Shown here: positions 46,775 to 56,378 of the stretch, one piece after another
How positions within the stretch are numbered: position 1 is the stretch's first letter
Layout of the letters: the number at the start of each line of letters is the position of its first letter
Origin: Ereboglobus sp. PH5-10
Lineage (GTDB): Bacteria; Verrucomicrobiota; Verrucomicrobiia; Opitutales; Opitutaceae
Direction of reading: 5' to 3'
DNA length: 64,000 bases
Assembly (NCBI RefSeq): GCF_029504735.1
Contig: NZ_JAQFIP010000003.1
Span: forward strand, 1-64,000
Made by a program: the position numbers and the translations under genes
The notes under the pieces: generated by a model
Database searches by the model: none
What the model saw: the letters and a program-made list of their open reading frames with translations, nothing else
Told to the model about the DNA's origin: nothing

Positions 46775-48925
46775 ATGGCTTACTCAGATCCAGTCAAGGA
46801 GAGCGCACCGCTGCCCGCGTTTCTACAAACGCTTAACCTGCGCAAGGCTCTCATACTCCTCATCCTCGCACTCGTCGTCATCACGACCATCGCGGTCACT
46901 GCGTTCCTGCCCAAATGGTATCGCTCCAAGGCGTCCATTCGCGTGCTCAAAATCGGCGCGACCAGCGCCGTCTTCCAGGCGCAGAGCAACGACTACTACG
47001 ACCCCTACTTCGTGCAGGACCAGCTGCGCACGATCAAATCCCCAAAAATCATCAACCCCGTCATCGAACGCCTCAAGCTCAACGAAAAACTCGCCGCCGT
47101 GCTCGAAATCCCCGGACCGCTCCCCGTTGATTTCACCTACGATTATCTCATCAAAAAACGCCTCGTCTCCGTCGAGTCGCCAAAAACATCCTCCATAGTG
47201 GAAATCACTATCGACTCCCGCGACCCGGCGCTCTCCGCCGCCATTGCCAATGAGATTGTCGGCGTCTACACCGAGGACCGCATCAACCTCGCCACTGCCG
47301 CGCAAAAAGCCGACCTCGCCGAGCTCAACAACCAGCTCGCCGCGCAGGAAAAAATCGTCATCGCCCAGCGCGACACCGTCGAACGCCTCCGCGCGGAACT
47401 CAGCATCTCCGGCATCGACCTCACCAATCCGCGCAACAACAGCATGGAAGTCGAGCGCCTCCGCCAGATGCAAAGCACGCTCGTCGCGCTCACCGTGGAC
47501 GCCAACAGCCTCAAAACCCGCTACGAAAGCTTCCGCGACATTCCGCCCGACAAACGCCTCTCGCTCGTCAACGCGCAACTCATCGAGGACCCCGGCACCC
47601 AGCGCCTCCAGCAAATCTACCTCGAGGCCGAGCAAAACGTCACCAAACTTTCCGCCCGCCTCGGCGAAGCGCACCCCGAGATGATCGTCGCCAGCGAAAA
47701 CCTCTCGAAAATCAAGACCCAGCTCGAGGCGCAACTCACCGGCTACGAGTTCACGCTCAAAAGCAAGGCCGAGGAAGCCGAGGCGCGCGTCGCCGAGCTC
47801 AAGAAACAACTCGAGGAAGCCAAGACGTCCCAAATTGAGAACGCCTCCAAGCGCATGCGCCCGTTCGAGGAAGCCATGCAAAAACTCGACGAGGCCACGC
47901 GACTCTACACCACCTTCAAGCTCACCCTCCGCCAGCGCGAAATCGACTACAACCAGCCCAAGCGCCCCGTCGAAATCCTCAGCAAGGCCGAGCCCAAGCC
48001 CGAGCCCGAGCGGCCCAGCTGGCCGATCAACATCACCTTCGCGATCCTTTTCGGCGTCGTGCTCGGCATCGGCACCGCGCTGCTGATCGACATGTTCGAC
48101 GCCAGCTTCCGCAGCGTGGCCGACGTGGAACGCCGCCTCCAGCGCCCCGTGCTCGGCGTCATCCCCTCGTCGCTCACCGCGCGCAAGCCCGCCGAGGAGC
48201 CGCTCGACCCCGCGGAGGACGAACCCTTCCGCGTCCTGCAAACAAACATCACCCTCGCCCTGCGCAACAAACCCTCGCACGGCGCGCAAACGCTCGTGAT
48301 GCTCTCCGCCGGCCCCGGCGAAGGCAAGTCGACCACGCTCCTCCGCCTCGCCCGCGCAATGGGCGCCGCCGGCGAACGCGTCCTCCTCATCGACGCCGAC
48401 CTGCGCCGCCCCACGCAACACCGCCTCTTCAACGTCGCCAAAACCCCCGGACTCGCCGACCTGCTGCAAAGCAAGGTGACGCTCGACCAATGCCGCAGCC
48501 GCAACATCGCGCCCGGACTCGACTTCATCCCCAGCGGCACGATCAGCGGTTTCACGCTCAGCCTTTTCTACGCCGACCGCCTCAAGGAAATTCTGGCCGA
48601 CCTGCGCACGCAATACGACCGCATCGTGTTCGACGCGCCGCCCATAATCGGCGTGAGCGATTCCGCCGTGATCACGAGCCTGATCGACCACGTGCTCCTG
48701 CTCATCCAATATCGCCGCAACCCGCTCAGCATGGTGCTCCGCGCGCAGCAAACCATCCTCGGACTCGACAAGGAAATCCTCGGCGTGGTGCTTAACCGCG
48801 TCCCGAAAAACGCCGGCGCGGACTATGCCTATTACAGCAAAAATTACGCGTATTACGGCTCAAAAAGCGCCCGCAGCCGCGACAAAACAGCGGGCGACAC
48901 AATCAATTTTTCGGAAAAGAAATAA
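46775..48925 (+). CDS. Wzz / bacterial tyrosine kinase (exopolysaccharide chain-length and export regulator)
   Basis: 716-residue Wzc-type protein. Membrane segment 1 (~25-45) is followed by a Wzz periplasmic domain, long coiled coils (~170-390), the PxxP-like membrane segment 2 (~420-445) and a cytoplasmic BY-kinase. The kinase has Walker A SAGPGEGKSTT (~511), Walker A' LLIDADLRRP and Walker B IVFDAPP. The tail carries a tyrosine cluster (YAYYSKNYAYYGSK), the usual autophosphorylation site. It controls polymerisation and export of surface polysaccharide. No other EPS genes lie beside it. Confidence 0.93.
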   Translation: MAYSDPVKESAPLPAFLQTLNLRKALILLILALVVITTIAVTAFLPKWYRSKASIRVLKIGATSAVFQAQSNDYYDPYFVQDQLRTIKSPKIINPVIERLKLNEKLAAVLEIPGPLPVDFTYDYLIKKRLVSVESPKTSSIVEITIDSRDPALSAAIANEIVGVYTEDRINLATAAQKADLAELNNQLAAQEKIVIAQRDTVERLRAELSISGIDLTNPRNNSMEVERLRQMQSTLVALTVDANSLKTRYESFRDIPPDKRLSLVNAQLIEDPGTQRLQQIYLEAEQNVTKLSARLGEAHPEMIVASENLSKIKTQLEAQLTGYEFTLKSKAEEAEARVAELKKQLEEAKTSQIENASKRMRPFEEAMQKLDEATRLYTTFKLTLRQREIDYNQPKRPVEILSKAEPKPEPERPSWPINITFAILFGVVLGIGTALLIDMFDASFRSVADVERRLQRPVLGVIPSSLTARKPAEEPLDPAEDEPFRVLQTNITLALRNKPSHGAQTLVMLSAGPGEGKSTTLLRLARAMGAAGERVLLIDADLRRPTQHRLFNVAKTPGLADLLQSKVTLDQCRSRNIAPGLDFIPSGTISGFTLSLFYADRLKEILADLRTQYDRIVFDAPPIIGVSDSAVITSLIDHVLLLIQYRRNPLSMVLRAQQTILGLDKEILGVVLNRVPKNAGADYAYYSKNYAYYGSKSARSRDKTAGDTINFSEKK

Positions 48926-48951
48926 CAGGGAGTTTCCTCTGTGAGATATTG

Positions 48952-49000
48952 GCAGGGCGAGCCGTTCACTATCCCGGCTCACCGGGACGGTTCGCCCTAC
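48952..49000. repeat. Paired REP, diverged copy (GCAG head)
   Basis: gcagggcgagccgttc is mirrored by gacggttcgccctac. It resembles the thiE-thiD element but has GCAG for GTAG on one side and shorter arms. It lies between the convergent BY-kinase and CinA genes. Confidence 0.8.
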
Positions 49001-49020
49001 CTTCAAATAACACCGCGTTT

Positions 49021-50286
49021 TTATGACTGGGTGTTTTTTTCTTTTAGCAACTCCCGACGCAGCCAGTCGAGCCCGGCAGTGATGGCGCGCTGGCGGAGGG
49101 CGAGCGGCGGACCGGGATAGGTCACGGTTTTGGCCCATGCGCCATTCGGTGAATACATGCCGATGTGAACCGGGCCGCCGTGTTCGTTGCCGGCGCGCGG
49201 ATTGTATTCAAACCCTGTTATCGCGAGCGCGTAGTCGGCGCCCATGCGCTCGGCGGCGCCGGTCGCCATCGCGATGGCGCCCTCGTCACTCGCGCCGTTG
49301 TGCTGGAGCAACACCTCCTCCGGCACGTCGATGAGCTGCATTTTCGATTCGTGCGTGTGGCAGACGGCGGCGCCCGCAAAAAAATGATTCTGGTCGGGAA
49401 TGTCGTTGAAGCAGTTTGCGAGCATTCCGCCGGTGGCGTCCTCCGCGATGGCCAGCAGCCTCTTGTTTGCGACAAGCAGGCGCGCCACGACCTGGGGCAG
49501 CTCATCGTGGCCGACGCACAACAAATTTTCGCCAAGCTGCGCGGCGCATTCGCACGCGATGTTTTCAAGCTGCGTGCGCGAAATCAAGCCGCCGGGCGAG
49601 CTGATGCGGCAATCCACCGCGCCGGGATGCGCGCAATACGCCACGCCCAGCCTCGCGGGATCGGACGCGCCGTGCCTGTCAAAGACGGGCTGCAATTTTG
49701 TTTCGAGAAGCGATTCGCCAACGCCGATTGTGCGCATTTGCACATACGCCTCCTCGCCCGCGATGAAACCGAGGCGCGCGAGGCGCGGCATCACCTGCTC
49801 GGTGAACATGGGGCGCAGCTCGTTTGGCGGGCCGGGCAGCATGCAAAGCACCTTGCCATCCTGCTCGACCCAGAGGCCGGGCGCGGTGCCGTTCGGATTG
49901 TGCAAAATCTCGGCGCGCTCGGGACGCTGCGCCTGCTTGAGATTGTTCGCCGTCATGCACATCCCGAAACGCTCGAATCGCTCGCGAAGGGCGCGCTCCA
50001 CATTTTCGTCGTGCACGAGTTTTTGGCCGAGTTCCCGCGCGACGGCCTCGCGCGTGCGGTCGTCGCAAGTGGGTCCGAGCCCGCCGGTCGTGATGACCAC
50101 GTCGGCCACGCGCCAGCTTTCGGCAAACTGACGCGCGATCGCGCCGGCGTCGTCGCCCAAGGTGATGTTGCGTTGCAGCATCACGCCGCGCCGGGCGAGT
50201 TGCGAACCGATGAATGTGCCGTGGCTGTTGCCAACCAAGCCGAGCAGCAATTCGTCGCCAAGGGTAAGAAGTTCAAAATGTCGCAT
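49021..50286 (-). CDS. cinA: CinA-family protein (MoCF_biosynth plus PncC-like domains)
   Basis: 421 residues. The N-terminal MoaB/MogA-like domain has LTLGDELLLGLVGNSHGTFIGSQLARRG and VITTGGLGPTCDDRTREA (ADP-ribose pyrophosphatase part in CinA). MLPGPPNELRPMF follows, then an NMN-deamidase-like C-terminal domain from ~260. The usual AES-x-TGG motif reads AEDATGGML, so the Ser is Asp and activity of that half is in question. Members act in NAD recycling. Divergent from uvrC, 126 bp apart. Confidence 0.88.
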   Translation of the reverse strand: MRHFELLTLGDELLLGLVGNSHGTFIGSQLARRGVMLQRNITLGDDAGAIARQFAESWRVADVVITTGGLGPTCDDRTREAVARELGQKLVHDENVERALRERFERFGMCMTANNLKQAQRPERAEILHNPNGTAPGLWVEQDGKVLCMLPGPPNELRPMFTEQVMPRLARLGFIAGEEAYVQMRTIGVGESLLETKLQPVFDRHGASDPARLGVAYCAHPGAVDCRISSPGGLISRTQLENIACECAAQLGENLLCVGHDELPQVVARLLVANKRLLAIAEDATGGMLANCFNDIPDQNHFFAGAAVCHTHESKMQLIDVPEEVLLQHNGASDEGAIAMATGAAERMGADYALAITGFEYNPRAGNEHGGPVHIGMYSPNGAWAKTVTYPGPPLALRQRAITAGLDWLRRELLKEKNTQS

Positions 50287-50412
50287 GGAAAAGACTCAAA
50301 CGAACATGCTAATCGCAAACGTGGAAATCTCAAATTGCAAAAGACGATTTTCCATTGGCAAACCCGGCCTCATTGAGGTTTGGATACTTGAGATTCGGAA
50401 TTTCCCAAACAG

Positions 50413-51906
50413 ATGCCATCAAACGCCACAGATAGCAACGAGCCCTTGGGCTTGAAGGGGAAGGTGCGCCGCCTTCCCAACAAGCCGGGCGTGTATCTGA
50501 TGAAGGACCGGCTCGGGCGAATCCTTTACGTCGGCAAGGCAAAGAACCTGAAAAAGCGCGTCTCGTCGTATTTCACGCCCTCGCGCGCCGCGATGATCAC
50601 ACAGCCGAAAATCCGCGCGCTCATCGGCCTGATTGCCGACTTCGACACAATCGAGGTGAAATCCGAGCCCGAGGCGCTTCTGCTCGAGGGGCGCCTCATC
50701 AAACAGTGGAAGCCAAAATACAACACGGACTTCATTGACGACAAACGCTTCCTGCTCGTGCGAATCGACCCGCGCGAGGAGCTGCCGCGCATCCGCCTCA
50801 CGCGCATCCGCAAGGACTCCGTTTCGCGCTACTTCGGCCCGTTCGCGCACTCGGGTCCGCTGCGAAAAACACTCGCGCAAATGCGCCGCCAGTTCGGCGT
50901 GCTGCTCTCCGACTCGTCACCGCAAAAACTCCCCGACGGGCGCTGGCGGCTCTACGACGACATCCGCCAGGAAATCTACGGCGAGCACGCCAACATCGTC
51001 ACCGCCGATGAATACCGCGCCCGGGTTGACGCCGCGTGCGCGTTTCTCGAGGGCAAGTCGCGCGAATGGCTTGAAATCCTGCGCGGCGAAATGCTCGCCG
51101 CCGCCGAAAAACACAATTTCGAAAAGGCCGCCGAGTTGCGCGACATTGTGTTTGCGCTCGAAAAAACGCTCCAGCCCGCGCGTCGTTTCGAGCGCGAGCA
51201 AAGCGTGATCCACACCGACGCCGACGCGCTCGCCTCGCTGCAAAGCGCGCTCGAACTGCCCGCGCCGCCCGCGCACATGGAGTGTTTCGACATCTCGCAC
51301 ATTTCGGGCACGTTTGTCGTCGCCTCGTGCGTGCACTTCACAGACGGGCGTCCCGACAAAAACAACTACCGCCGTTTCCGCATAAAGAGTTTCATGGGCA
51401 ACGACGACTTTCGCGCGATGGAGGAAGTCGTGGGCCGGCGTTACTCGCGACTGCACGGCGAGGACAAAGCGTTCCCGAATCTCATCGTGATCGACGGCGG
51501 CCGCGGCCAGGTTGCCGCCGCGCTGAAGGCGTTTGTCGCGATCGACGTCGAGCCGCCCGCAATCATCGGCCTCGCAAAAAAACACGAGACAATCATTTTT
51601 CCCGACACGCGGCCGCCGCTGAACCTGCCGCTCACGCATCCGGGGTTGCAGTTGCTGCAGCGTATGCGCGACGAGGCGCACCGTTTCGCCAACACCTACA
51701 ACGCCGACTTGCGCTCAAAAAAAATCCGCGAAAGCGTGCTCGACGATTTCCCCGGAATGGGCGGGGTGCGCCGCGCCGCGCTCATGTCGCATTTCGGCGA
51801 CATCGACAAACTGCGCGCCGCAAGCGTGGAGCGCATCACCGAAGTCGAGGGATTCGGCGAAAAGATGGCGGCGGACTTGTGGGCGTTTTTGCATCCGGAT
51901 GGATGA
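50413..51906 (+). CDS. uvrC: UvrABC nuclease subunit C, short and cysteine-poor
   Basis: Makes both incisions in nucleotide excision repair. 497 residues against ~600 in E. coli. The GIY-YIG domain reads KPGVYLMKDRLGRILYVGKAKNLKKRVSSYF. SRYFGPF follows, then the UVR coiled-coil motif, the RNase-H-like nuclease (MECFDISHISGTFVVASCV...DGGRGQVAAAL...) and the C-terminal helix-hairpin-helix (FPGMGGVRRAALMSHFG). The Cys-rich stretch after FGPF is absent, replaced by a region with no Cys. It is otherwise complete. Confidence 0.94.
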   Translation: MPSNATDSNEPLGLKGKVRRLPNKPGVYLMKDRLGRILYVGKAKNLKKRVSSYFTPSRAAMITQPKIRALIGLIADFDTIEVKSEPEALLLEGRLIKQWKPKYNTDFIDDKRFLLVRIDPREELPRIRLTRIRKDSVSRYFGPFAHSGPLRKTLAQMRRQFGVLLSDSSPQKLPDGRWRLYDDIRQEIYGEHANIVTADEYRARVDAACAFLEGKSREWLEILRGEMLAAAEKHNFEKAAELRDIVFALEKTLQPARRFEREQSVIHTDADALASLQSALELPAPPAHMECFDISHISGTFVVASCVHFTDGRPDKNNYRRFRIKSFMGNDDFRAMEEVVGRRYSRLHGEDKAFPNLIVIDGGRGQVAAALKAFVAIDVEPPAIIGLAKKHETIIFPDTRPPLNLPLTHPGLQLLQRMRDEAHRFANTYNADLRSKKIRESVLDDFPGMGGVRRAALMSHFGDIDKLRAASVERITEVEGFGEKMAADLWAFLHPDG

Positions 51907-51936
51907 CCGGAGCGGCGTGCAAGAAAGCGCGGTGCG

Positions 51937-52179
51937 TTATTGCCTGTTCGCGGAACAGGGCGGGGTTTGCGCGCGGCGCGCCGTGCGCCAGCCTTCGCGG
52001 TGCTTGCGAATCCAGTCGAGCAATGCGCGCTCAAAACCGATGTCATAGCCGAGGCGCTCGGACTCGAGCCATTTGTGGCGCAGTATCTCCTCACGCTCCG
52101 CCAGAAATTCCTGATACAAAGAGGACCGTTTCACAAAATCTTGTGATCGCTCTGATCTGTTTGACTGGAGAGTTGTCAT
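51937..52179 (-). CDS. Small conserved-looking protein of unknown function
   Basis: 80 residues, mostly helical and charged: YQEFLAEREEILRHKWLESERLGYDIGFERALLDWIRKHREGWR. The regular Trp/Leu/Arg pattern and a clean ATG (52179) suggest a real gene rather than a shadow. It converges with uvrC, 30 bp away. I do not recognise the family, and no function can be assigned. Confidence 0.6.
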   Translation of the reverse strand: MTTLQSNRSERSQDFVKRSSLYQEFLAEREEILRHKWLESERLGYDIGFERALLDWIRKHREGWRTARRAQTPPCSANRQ

Positions 52180-52382
52180 GACGAACCGGGCTGAAAATTA
52201 AAAATTGGACGAACGTGCCGCCGGCATCCCCGATCGGTTTTGCCGGGCGTTTGGTTAATTTCCAATGAATAATGCGACGGGCAATTTCACTTGCCAGAAA
52301 AATCGCGGCGAGGCGTCTTTTTTTACGAGACAGGCTCCGTGGGCGTCCGGCTTCGAACGTCCACGGAAACTCACAAAAAAAC

Positions 52383-52413
52383 GCAGGGCGGCCTTGTGAA
52401 ACCGCCCTGCCCC
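52383..52413. repeat. REP-like hairpin GCAGGGCGG / CCGCCCTGC
   Basis: A nine-base stem surrounds a ten-base loop, close to the 3' end of the MuiA-like gene. It is related to the GTAGGGCGG family of RAYT 1, with GCAG in place of GTAG. It may also serve as a terminator. Confidence 0.7.
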
Positions 52414-52431
52414 ACCAACTTCTTTTTGGAA

Positions 52432-54207
52432 TTATTCCAGTCCGGTCACTTGCACATCGCTTGGATATTCGACGCTGAACTTGAGCGGAACCTCGCGTTT
52501 TTCGCCGGGTTGAAGGTCGAGGCGCCACACGAGTTTGTTGTCCTCCTCGCGCGTCACTTCCTTGCCGGGTTTTTCGAGCGTGCCCACATCCTTCTCGGCG
52601 GGCGTGATGAGTTTCACGACGATCTTTTCGTTGCGCGAAAGCGGAAGCGCCTCCTTGAACACGACGCGCTCGGCGGTCTTTTTGTTGTTCGTGATCGTGA
52701 CCATGAACTCGTAGGTCACGCGGCGGCCCTTGCCGGTCAGCCCGGTGTTTTCGGCGAAACGGTTCACAACGCGGCGCTTGATTGCCACGCCCTCGTCGGC
52801 GCCGAGCGAGACCTCGAACTTTTCAGTGGGCATCACCGACTTGAGCGACGAAGTGGAGACAAACGCGTTGTCGAGGAAGATGTTCGCCGGCCCTGCGAGG
52901 AACGGATACTCGGTCGAATTTGTGACGTAGGCGCTGAGGAACGCCGTCTCCTGCATCGCGGGTGTTGCCTGATACTGGAGTTTGGCGTCGAGTTTGTTGA
53001 CCGTGATGCTGACTTTCTGCGGCGTGTTGTCGCTCGGGATGCTCGTGGCCGCGAGGATTTTGAATGTCGCGCTGGTGGTGGACGCGTCCACGCTCGCGGT
53101 GGCGATGGCGATGTCCTTTTCGGCCATTTCCTCTACGACCATTTCAGTTGTGGCGGCTGCATTGAAGACTTGGGCCTCGGCCATTTTCATCTGTTGCGGT
53201 GAGGCGTATCGCCTTTCCATCATTGCATCAAGTTTAACAGCAGGCCGCGGCACGAACACGTCGAGTATCCACGGGTTGAGGACGGGCGCGGCGCTGCCAA
53301 GCGAGGGGCGCGCGGTCGAGAGCGTGAGCGCGATGTCGTCCCAATCCTCGCCGGTCGCCTGGCGCACGATGCCGAAGTAAGTGAGTTCGACCGCGCGCTC
53401 GTCGGAGCGCATGCGCACATCGTAGGACGGCGACCAGCTGGCATTAGGCACGGTGTAGGCAACGCTGAGATCGAGCGAGCCGGCTTTCGCGGCGGCAACG
53501 CGCACCGTGACAGTCTTGTAGCTTTTATTGTCGGGGCGCGCGCCGCGCATGATCATGTTTAATTGCGCGCGGAGCGTGCCGAGCTTCTTGTTTGTCTCGG
53601 CGATTTCGAGGTCGAGCGCCTGCGTGTCGGCCGCGAGTTTTTCGCGTTTCTCGCCGGAAAATTCCATGAGCTTTTGCAGGTTTTCCAACGACGGGGGCGG
53701 CGCGTCGGAACCGCTCGGCGGCGAGGCGACGATCACGCCCTCAATGCGGTCGAGCAGCTTGGCCTGCTGCTTGAGGACGGCGCCGCGGTCGTTGAGCTTG
53801 CGCATGGCCTGCTCGATGCCGGCGATCTCCTCCTGGAGTGCGTTGACTCGCGGCAGGTCAACCTCGGCGGCGTTGCTCGTGTAGGTAACGCGCGTGGAAA
53901 CATCGAGGATGGTGGCCTCGGCCGTGCCGCGTCCGTTGACTTGCACGGAGGCGTCGACAAGCGACGCGGGCAGTTTTTCGAGGATGATGTGCGATTCGCC
54001 CGCCGGCAGCTCGATGCGCGCGGCGCGCGTGACGATGGCGCGGTCGGTGTAAACGGTGGCGGCGGTGATTTTTGATTGGGTGGGTGTTGGATTTGTCATG
54101 GGTTTTGAAAAGGCGCTTGTGGCGGCGAGCGTCAGGCCGAGCGCGAGTGTGATTGCGCCGGCGGAAACGCGTTTGCGGGATGGTGGTGTGGTGCGGGTTG
54201 TTTTCAT
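52432..54207 (-). CDS. MuiA-like DUF4140/DUF4139 exported protein
   Basis: 591 residues with a signal peptide (AITLALGLTLAATSAFSKP). The N-terminal DUF4140 part reads KITAATVYTDRAIVTRAARIELPAGESHI. A coiled-coil segment (~115-215) is followed by the C-terminal DUF4139 beta-sandwich (LSVAYTVPNASWSPSYDVRM...DIALTLSTARPSLGSAAPVLNPW...). The family is often named mucoidy inhibitor MuiA, but its mechanism is not established. It lies between small genes with no obvious operon partner. Confidence 0.88.
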   Translation of the reverse strand: MKTTRTTPPSRKRVSAGAITLALGLTLAATSAFSKPMTNPTPTQSKITAATVYTDRAIVTRAARIELPAGESHIILEKLPASLVDASVQVNGRGTAEATILDVSTRVTYTSNAAEVDLPRVNALQEEIAGIEQAMRKLNDRGAVLKQQAKLLDRIEGVIVASPPSGSDAPPPSLENLQKLMEFSGEKREKLAADTQALDLEIAETNKKLGTLRAQLNMIMRGARPDNKSYKTVTVRVAAAKAGSLDLSVAYTVPNASWSPSYDVRMRSDERAVELTYFGIVRQATGEDWDDIALTLSTARPSLGSAAPVLNPWILDVFVPRPAVKLDAMMERRYASPQQMKMAEAQVFNAAATTEMVVEEMAEKDIAIATASVDASTTSATFKILAATSIPSDNTPQKVSITVNKLDAKLQYQATPAMQETAFLSAYVTNSTEYPFLAGPANIFLDNAFVSTSSLKSVMPTEKFEVSLGADEGVAIKRRVVNRFAENTGLTGKGRRVTYEFMVTITNNKKTAERVVFKEALPLSRNEKIVVKLITPAEKDVGTLEKPGKEVTREEDNKLVWRLDLQPGEKREVPLKFSVEYPSDVQVTGLE

Positions 54208-54417
54208 GTTGGTGATGTTGATAAGCGGTTCGGGTTTTGCCTAAAAGTGTGCGCGCAGAATATCGGAAACCGGCGGAGGGATTGTCAGCGGGGCGTCAGC
54301 CATTTGTAAGGAAAATGTCATGCGTTTGGAAAATATCCCCTCGGTTCCAAAATGTATTTATGAACACGGATGAGCCCTTGAGGTCTCACGCTGCAATCTT
54401 CACACTTGTTGTTTCAC

Positions 54418-55314
54418 ATGAAAACCCGCCCACTCGCACCACTTGCAGCGTTTCTTATCGCCGCGTTCGCGTCACTTCACGCGCACGCCCAGACCGCCTC
54501 GGCCACATTTCATCCGTCGCTGCTTGAAAGTCTTTCCGCGTCCCACTCGTATTCGGGGAAATCCGGCTACAAACACAACGAGACTTCAGGAGAGACGTCG
54601 GTCAATAATTTCAGCCTGAGCGCGTCGGGGCGCCTGGCGCTCGGCAAGGCGACGTTCCTCGGGTTCGGCGCCGCGTTCTCAATAAACGAAATCGACTCCG
54701 ACGACTCCGTGCCCGCGCCGGAGCGCCTCGGCACGATCACCGTGAACGCCGGCATCACGCAGGTGTTCTCTGAAAAATGGCGCGGGGCAATTTTTGCGCG
54801 CCCGGGATACTACGGCGATTTTGAGCACTACACATGGCGCACAATCAATGTGCCCGTGATGGCAATCGCCAACTACACCCAGTCCAACGGCACGATGTGG
54901 TCTTTTGGCGTGAGCGTGAATCCGTTCGGCGAATATAAAGTGATGCCGGTGGTGAGCATGCGGTGCGCGCTTGCCGAGGACTGGTCGCTCAATCTCGGGT
55001 TTCCGCGCGTCGGCGTGATGTGGCAGGCGACGAAGGCGCTCGAACTCGGTCTCGGCGCCACCATGCAAGGCGGCGGTTATCGCACCACAAAAGCCCCGGG
55101 AAAAACCAACCGCGCCGACCTGGCCAACACTTACGTGAACTATCGCGAAATACGCGCCGGCGTGAACGCCTCGTATAAAGTCGCCCGCCGCGTGAGCCTG
55201 TCACTCGAAGCCGGTTGGATGGTCGACCGGCGTTTTGATTATCACGACATTGATTACGAGCTAAAGGGAAAATCGTCCGCCTACATAACCGCCGGCGTGA
55301 ATATAAAAATGTGA
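54418..55314 (+). CDS. Outer-membrane beta-barrel protein (DUF6268-like)
   Basis: 298 residues with a Sec signal peptide ending ASLHAHAQ. The mature part alternates polar and hydrophobic residues with aromatic girdles (LGFGAAFSINEIDSDD, YGDFEHYTWRTINVPVMAIANYT, WSLNLGFPRVGVMWQATKALELGLGA) and ends in a strand, YITAGVNIKM. I read it as a small outer-membrane barrel of the DUF6268 type, a family common in Verrucomicrobiota. Function unknown. Confidence 0.8.
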   Translation: MKTRPLAPLAAFLIAAFASLHAHAQTASATFHPSLLESLSASHSYSGKSGYKHNETSGETSVNNFSLSASGRLALGKATFLGFGAAFSINEIDSDDSVPAPERLGTITVNAGITQVFSEKWRGAIFARPGYYGDFEHYTWRTINVPVMAIANYTQSNGTMWSFGVSVNPFGEYKVMPVVSMRCALAEDWSLNLGFPRVGVMWQATKALELGLGATMQGGGYRTTKAPGKTNRADLANTYVNYREIRAGVNASYKVARRVSLSLEAGWMVDRRFDYHDIDYELKGKSSAYITAGVNIKM

Positions 55315-55337
55315 TAATCGGGACCGCGGCTCCAATA

Positions 55338-56375
55338 TCAATTCGCGGCCCCGGTTTCGCTCCTGGTCTTGAACACGCGCAGCAGGAAAAACAGGCTTGG
55401 GAATATAATGCAGCTGCCGACCAGCAGGGCGAGCATGAGCTGCAGCTGCGTGGCGCGCGGCGCGGCGACCTCGTAGAAACTCACCGGCCCCTCGGTCGTG
55501 ATTATTGCGTTGGGCGCGTAAAGCAGCCACCAGCCAAGAAGGATCATCGTGACCTGCCCGGCGGCGACCACGCGGGCGAAAACAACATTGCGCAATTTTA
55601 TAAATTTCCAAAGCGCCACGAACAAAAGCACGGCAATCACGATCGCCGAAATCGCGGCGGGGCGCTCAAGAAACAGGGCGAAAAGACTTTTGGCCTCCAG
55701 CAGCGACGCGAGAAACACCACGCCGCCGGCGACAAAAACACACACGTTGGAAATCGCCGCCCGGCGCGTGAATACGTTTCTGAGCTCGGGCTCCTTGGTC
55801 TCGCCCACCATATACACACTCGCCAAAAACGCGAAGATGCACGTCACGAACAGACCCACGCAAAACGGATACAAGTCGAGCCACGGGAGAATGTAGGCGT
55901 CCACCGCGCCGACCTCGCCGGCCGCGCGCGCAAGGGGGATTGTGCCGCGGTTCAGCGTTCCCGCAATAATGCCGAGCCACATCGCGGTCCACAGGCTCGA
56001 GCCGCCGAAAAGTATCGTGTAAACGCGCTGCGTTTTTTCATCCTGCACGGGATCGTAATGGCGAAAACTGAATGTCGCCCCCCGCACGACAATGCCGACG
56101 AGCAACGCGAGCAACGGCGCGTGCAGCGCGGTCATGAGCGTGGTGAACGCGAGGGGAAATCCCATGAACAAAATCACCACGATCAGGATGAGCCACACGT
56201 GGTTCGCCTCCCACACAGGCCCCATCGCATGATTGATAGCGCGCGTTTGCTCACGGCGCAGTTTTTTGGAGCGCATGGACAACAACTCAAGAATGCCCGC
56301 GCCATAATCCGAGCCGCCGAGCAGCACGTAAAGCAGGAGCGACGCGCCGATGAAAAAGATAAGGATGTGTGTCAT
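55338..56375 (-). CDS. cydB: Cytochrome bd ubiquinol oxidase subunit II
   Basis: 345 residues, multi-spanning. Opens with GGSDYGAGILELL and contains MGPVWEANHVWLILIVVILFMGFPLAF, the conserved E...HVW signature, then FRHYDPVQDEKTQRVY. It starts three bases after the cydA stop, so the pair is translationally coupled and forms the low-aeration quinol oxidase. No CydX-like small subunit is seen downstream. Confidence 0.96.
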   Translation of the reverse strand: MTHILIFFIGASLLLYVLLGGSDYGAGILELLSMRSKKLRREQTRAINHAMGPVWEANHVWLILIVVILFMGFPLAFTTLMTALHAPLLALLVGIVVRGATFSFRHYDPVQDEKTQRVYTILFGGSSLWTAMWLGIIAGTLNRGTIPLARAAGEVGAVDAYILPWLDLYPFCVGLFVTCIFAFLASVYMVGETKEPELRNVFTRRAAISNVCVFVAGGVVFLASLLEAKSLFALFLERPAAISAIVIAVLLFVALWKFIKLRNVVFARVVAAGQVTMILLGWWLLYAPNAIITTEGPVSFYEVAAPRATQLQLMLALLVGSCIIFPSLFFLLRVFKTRSETGAAN

Positions 56376-56378
56376 GGC

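Noticed and set aside
46823-48751. Minus-strand ORF opposite the BY-kinase
   Set aside because: Antisense shadow; the plus strand has full Wzz and kinase motifs.
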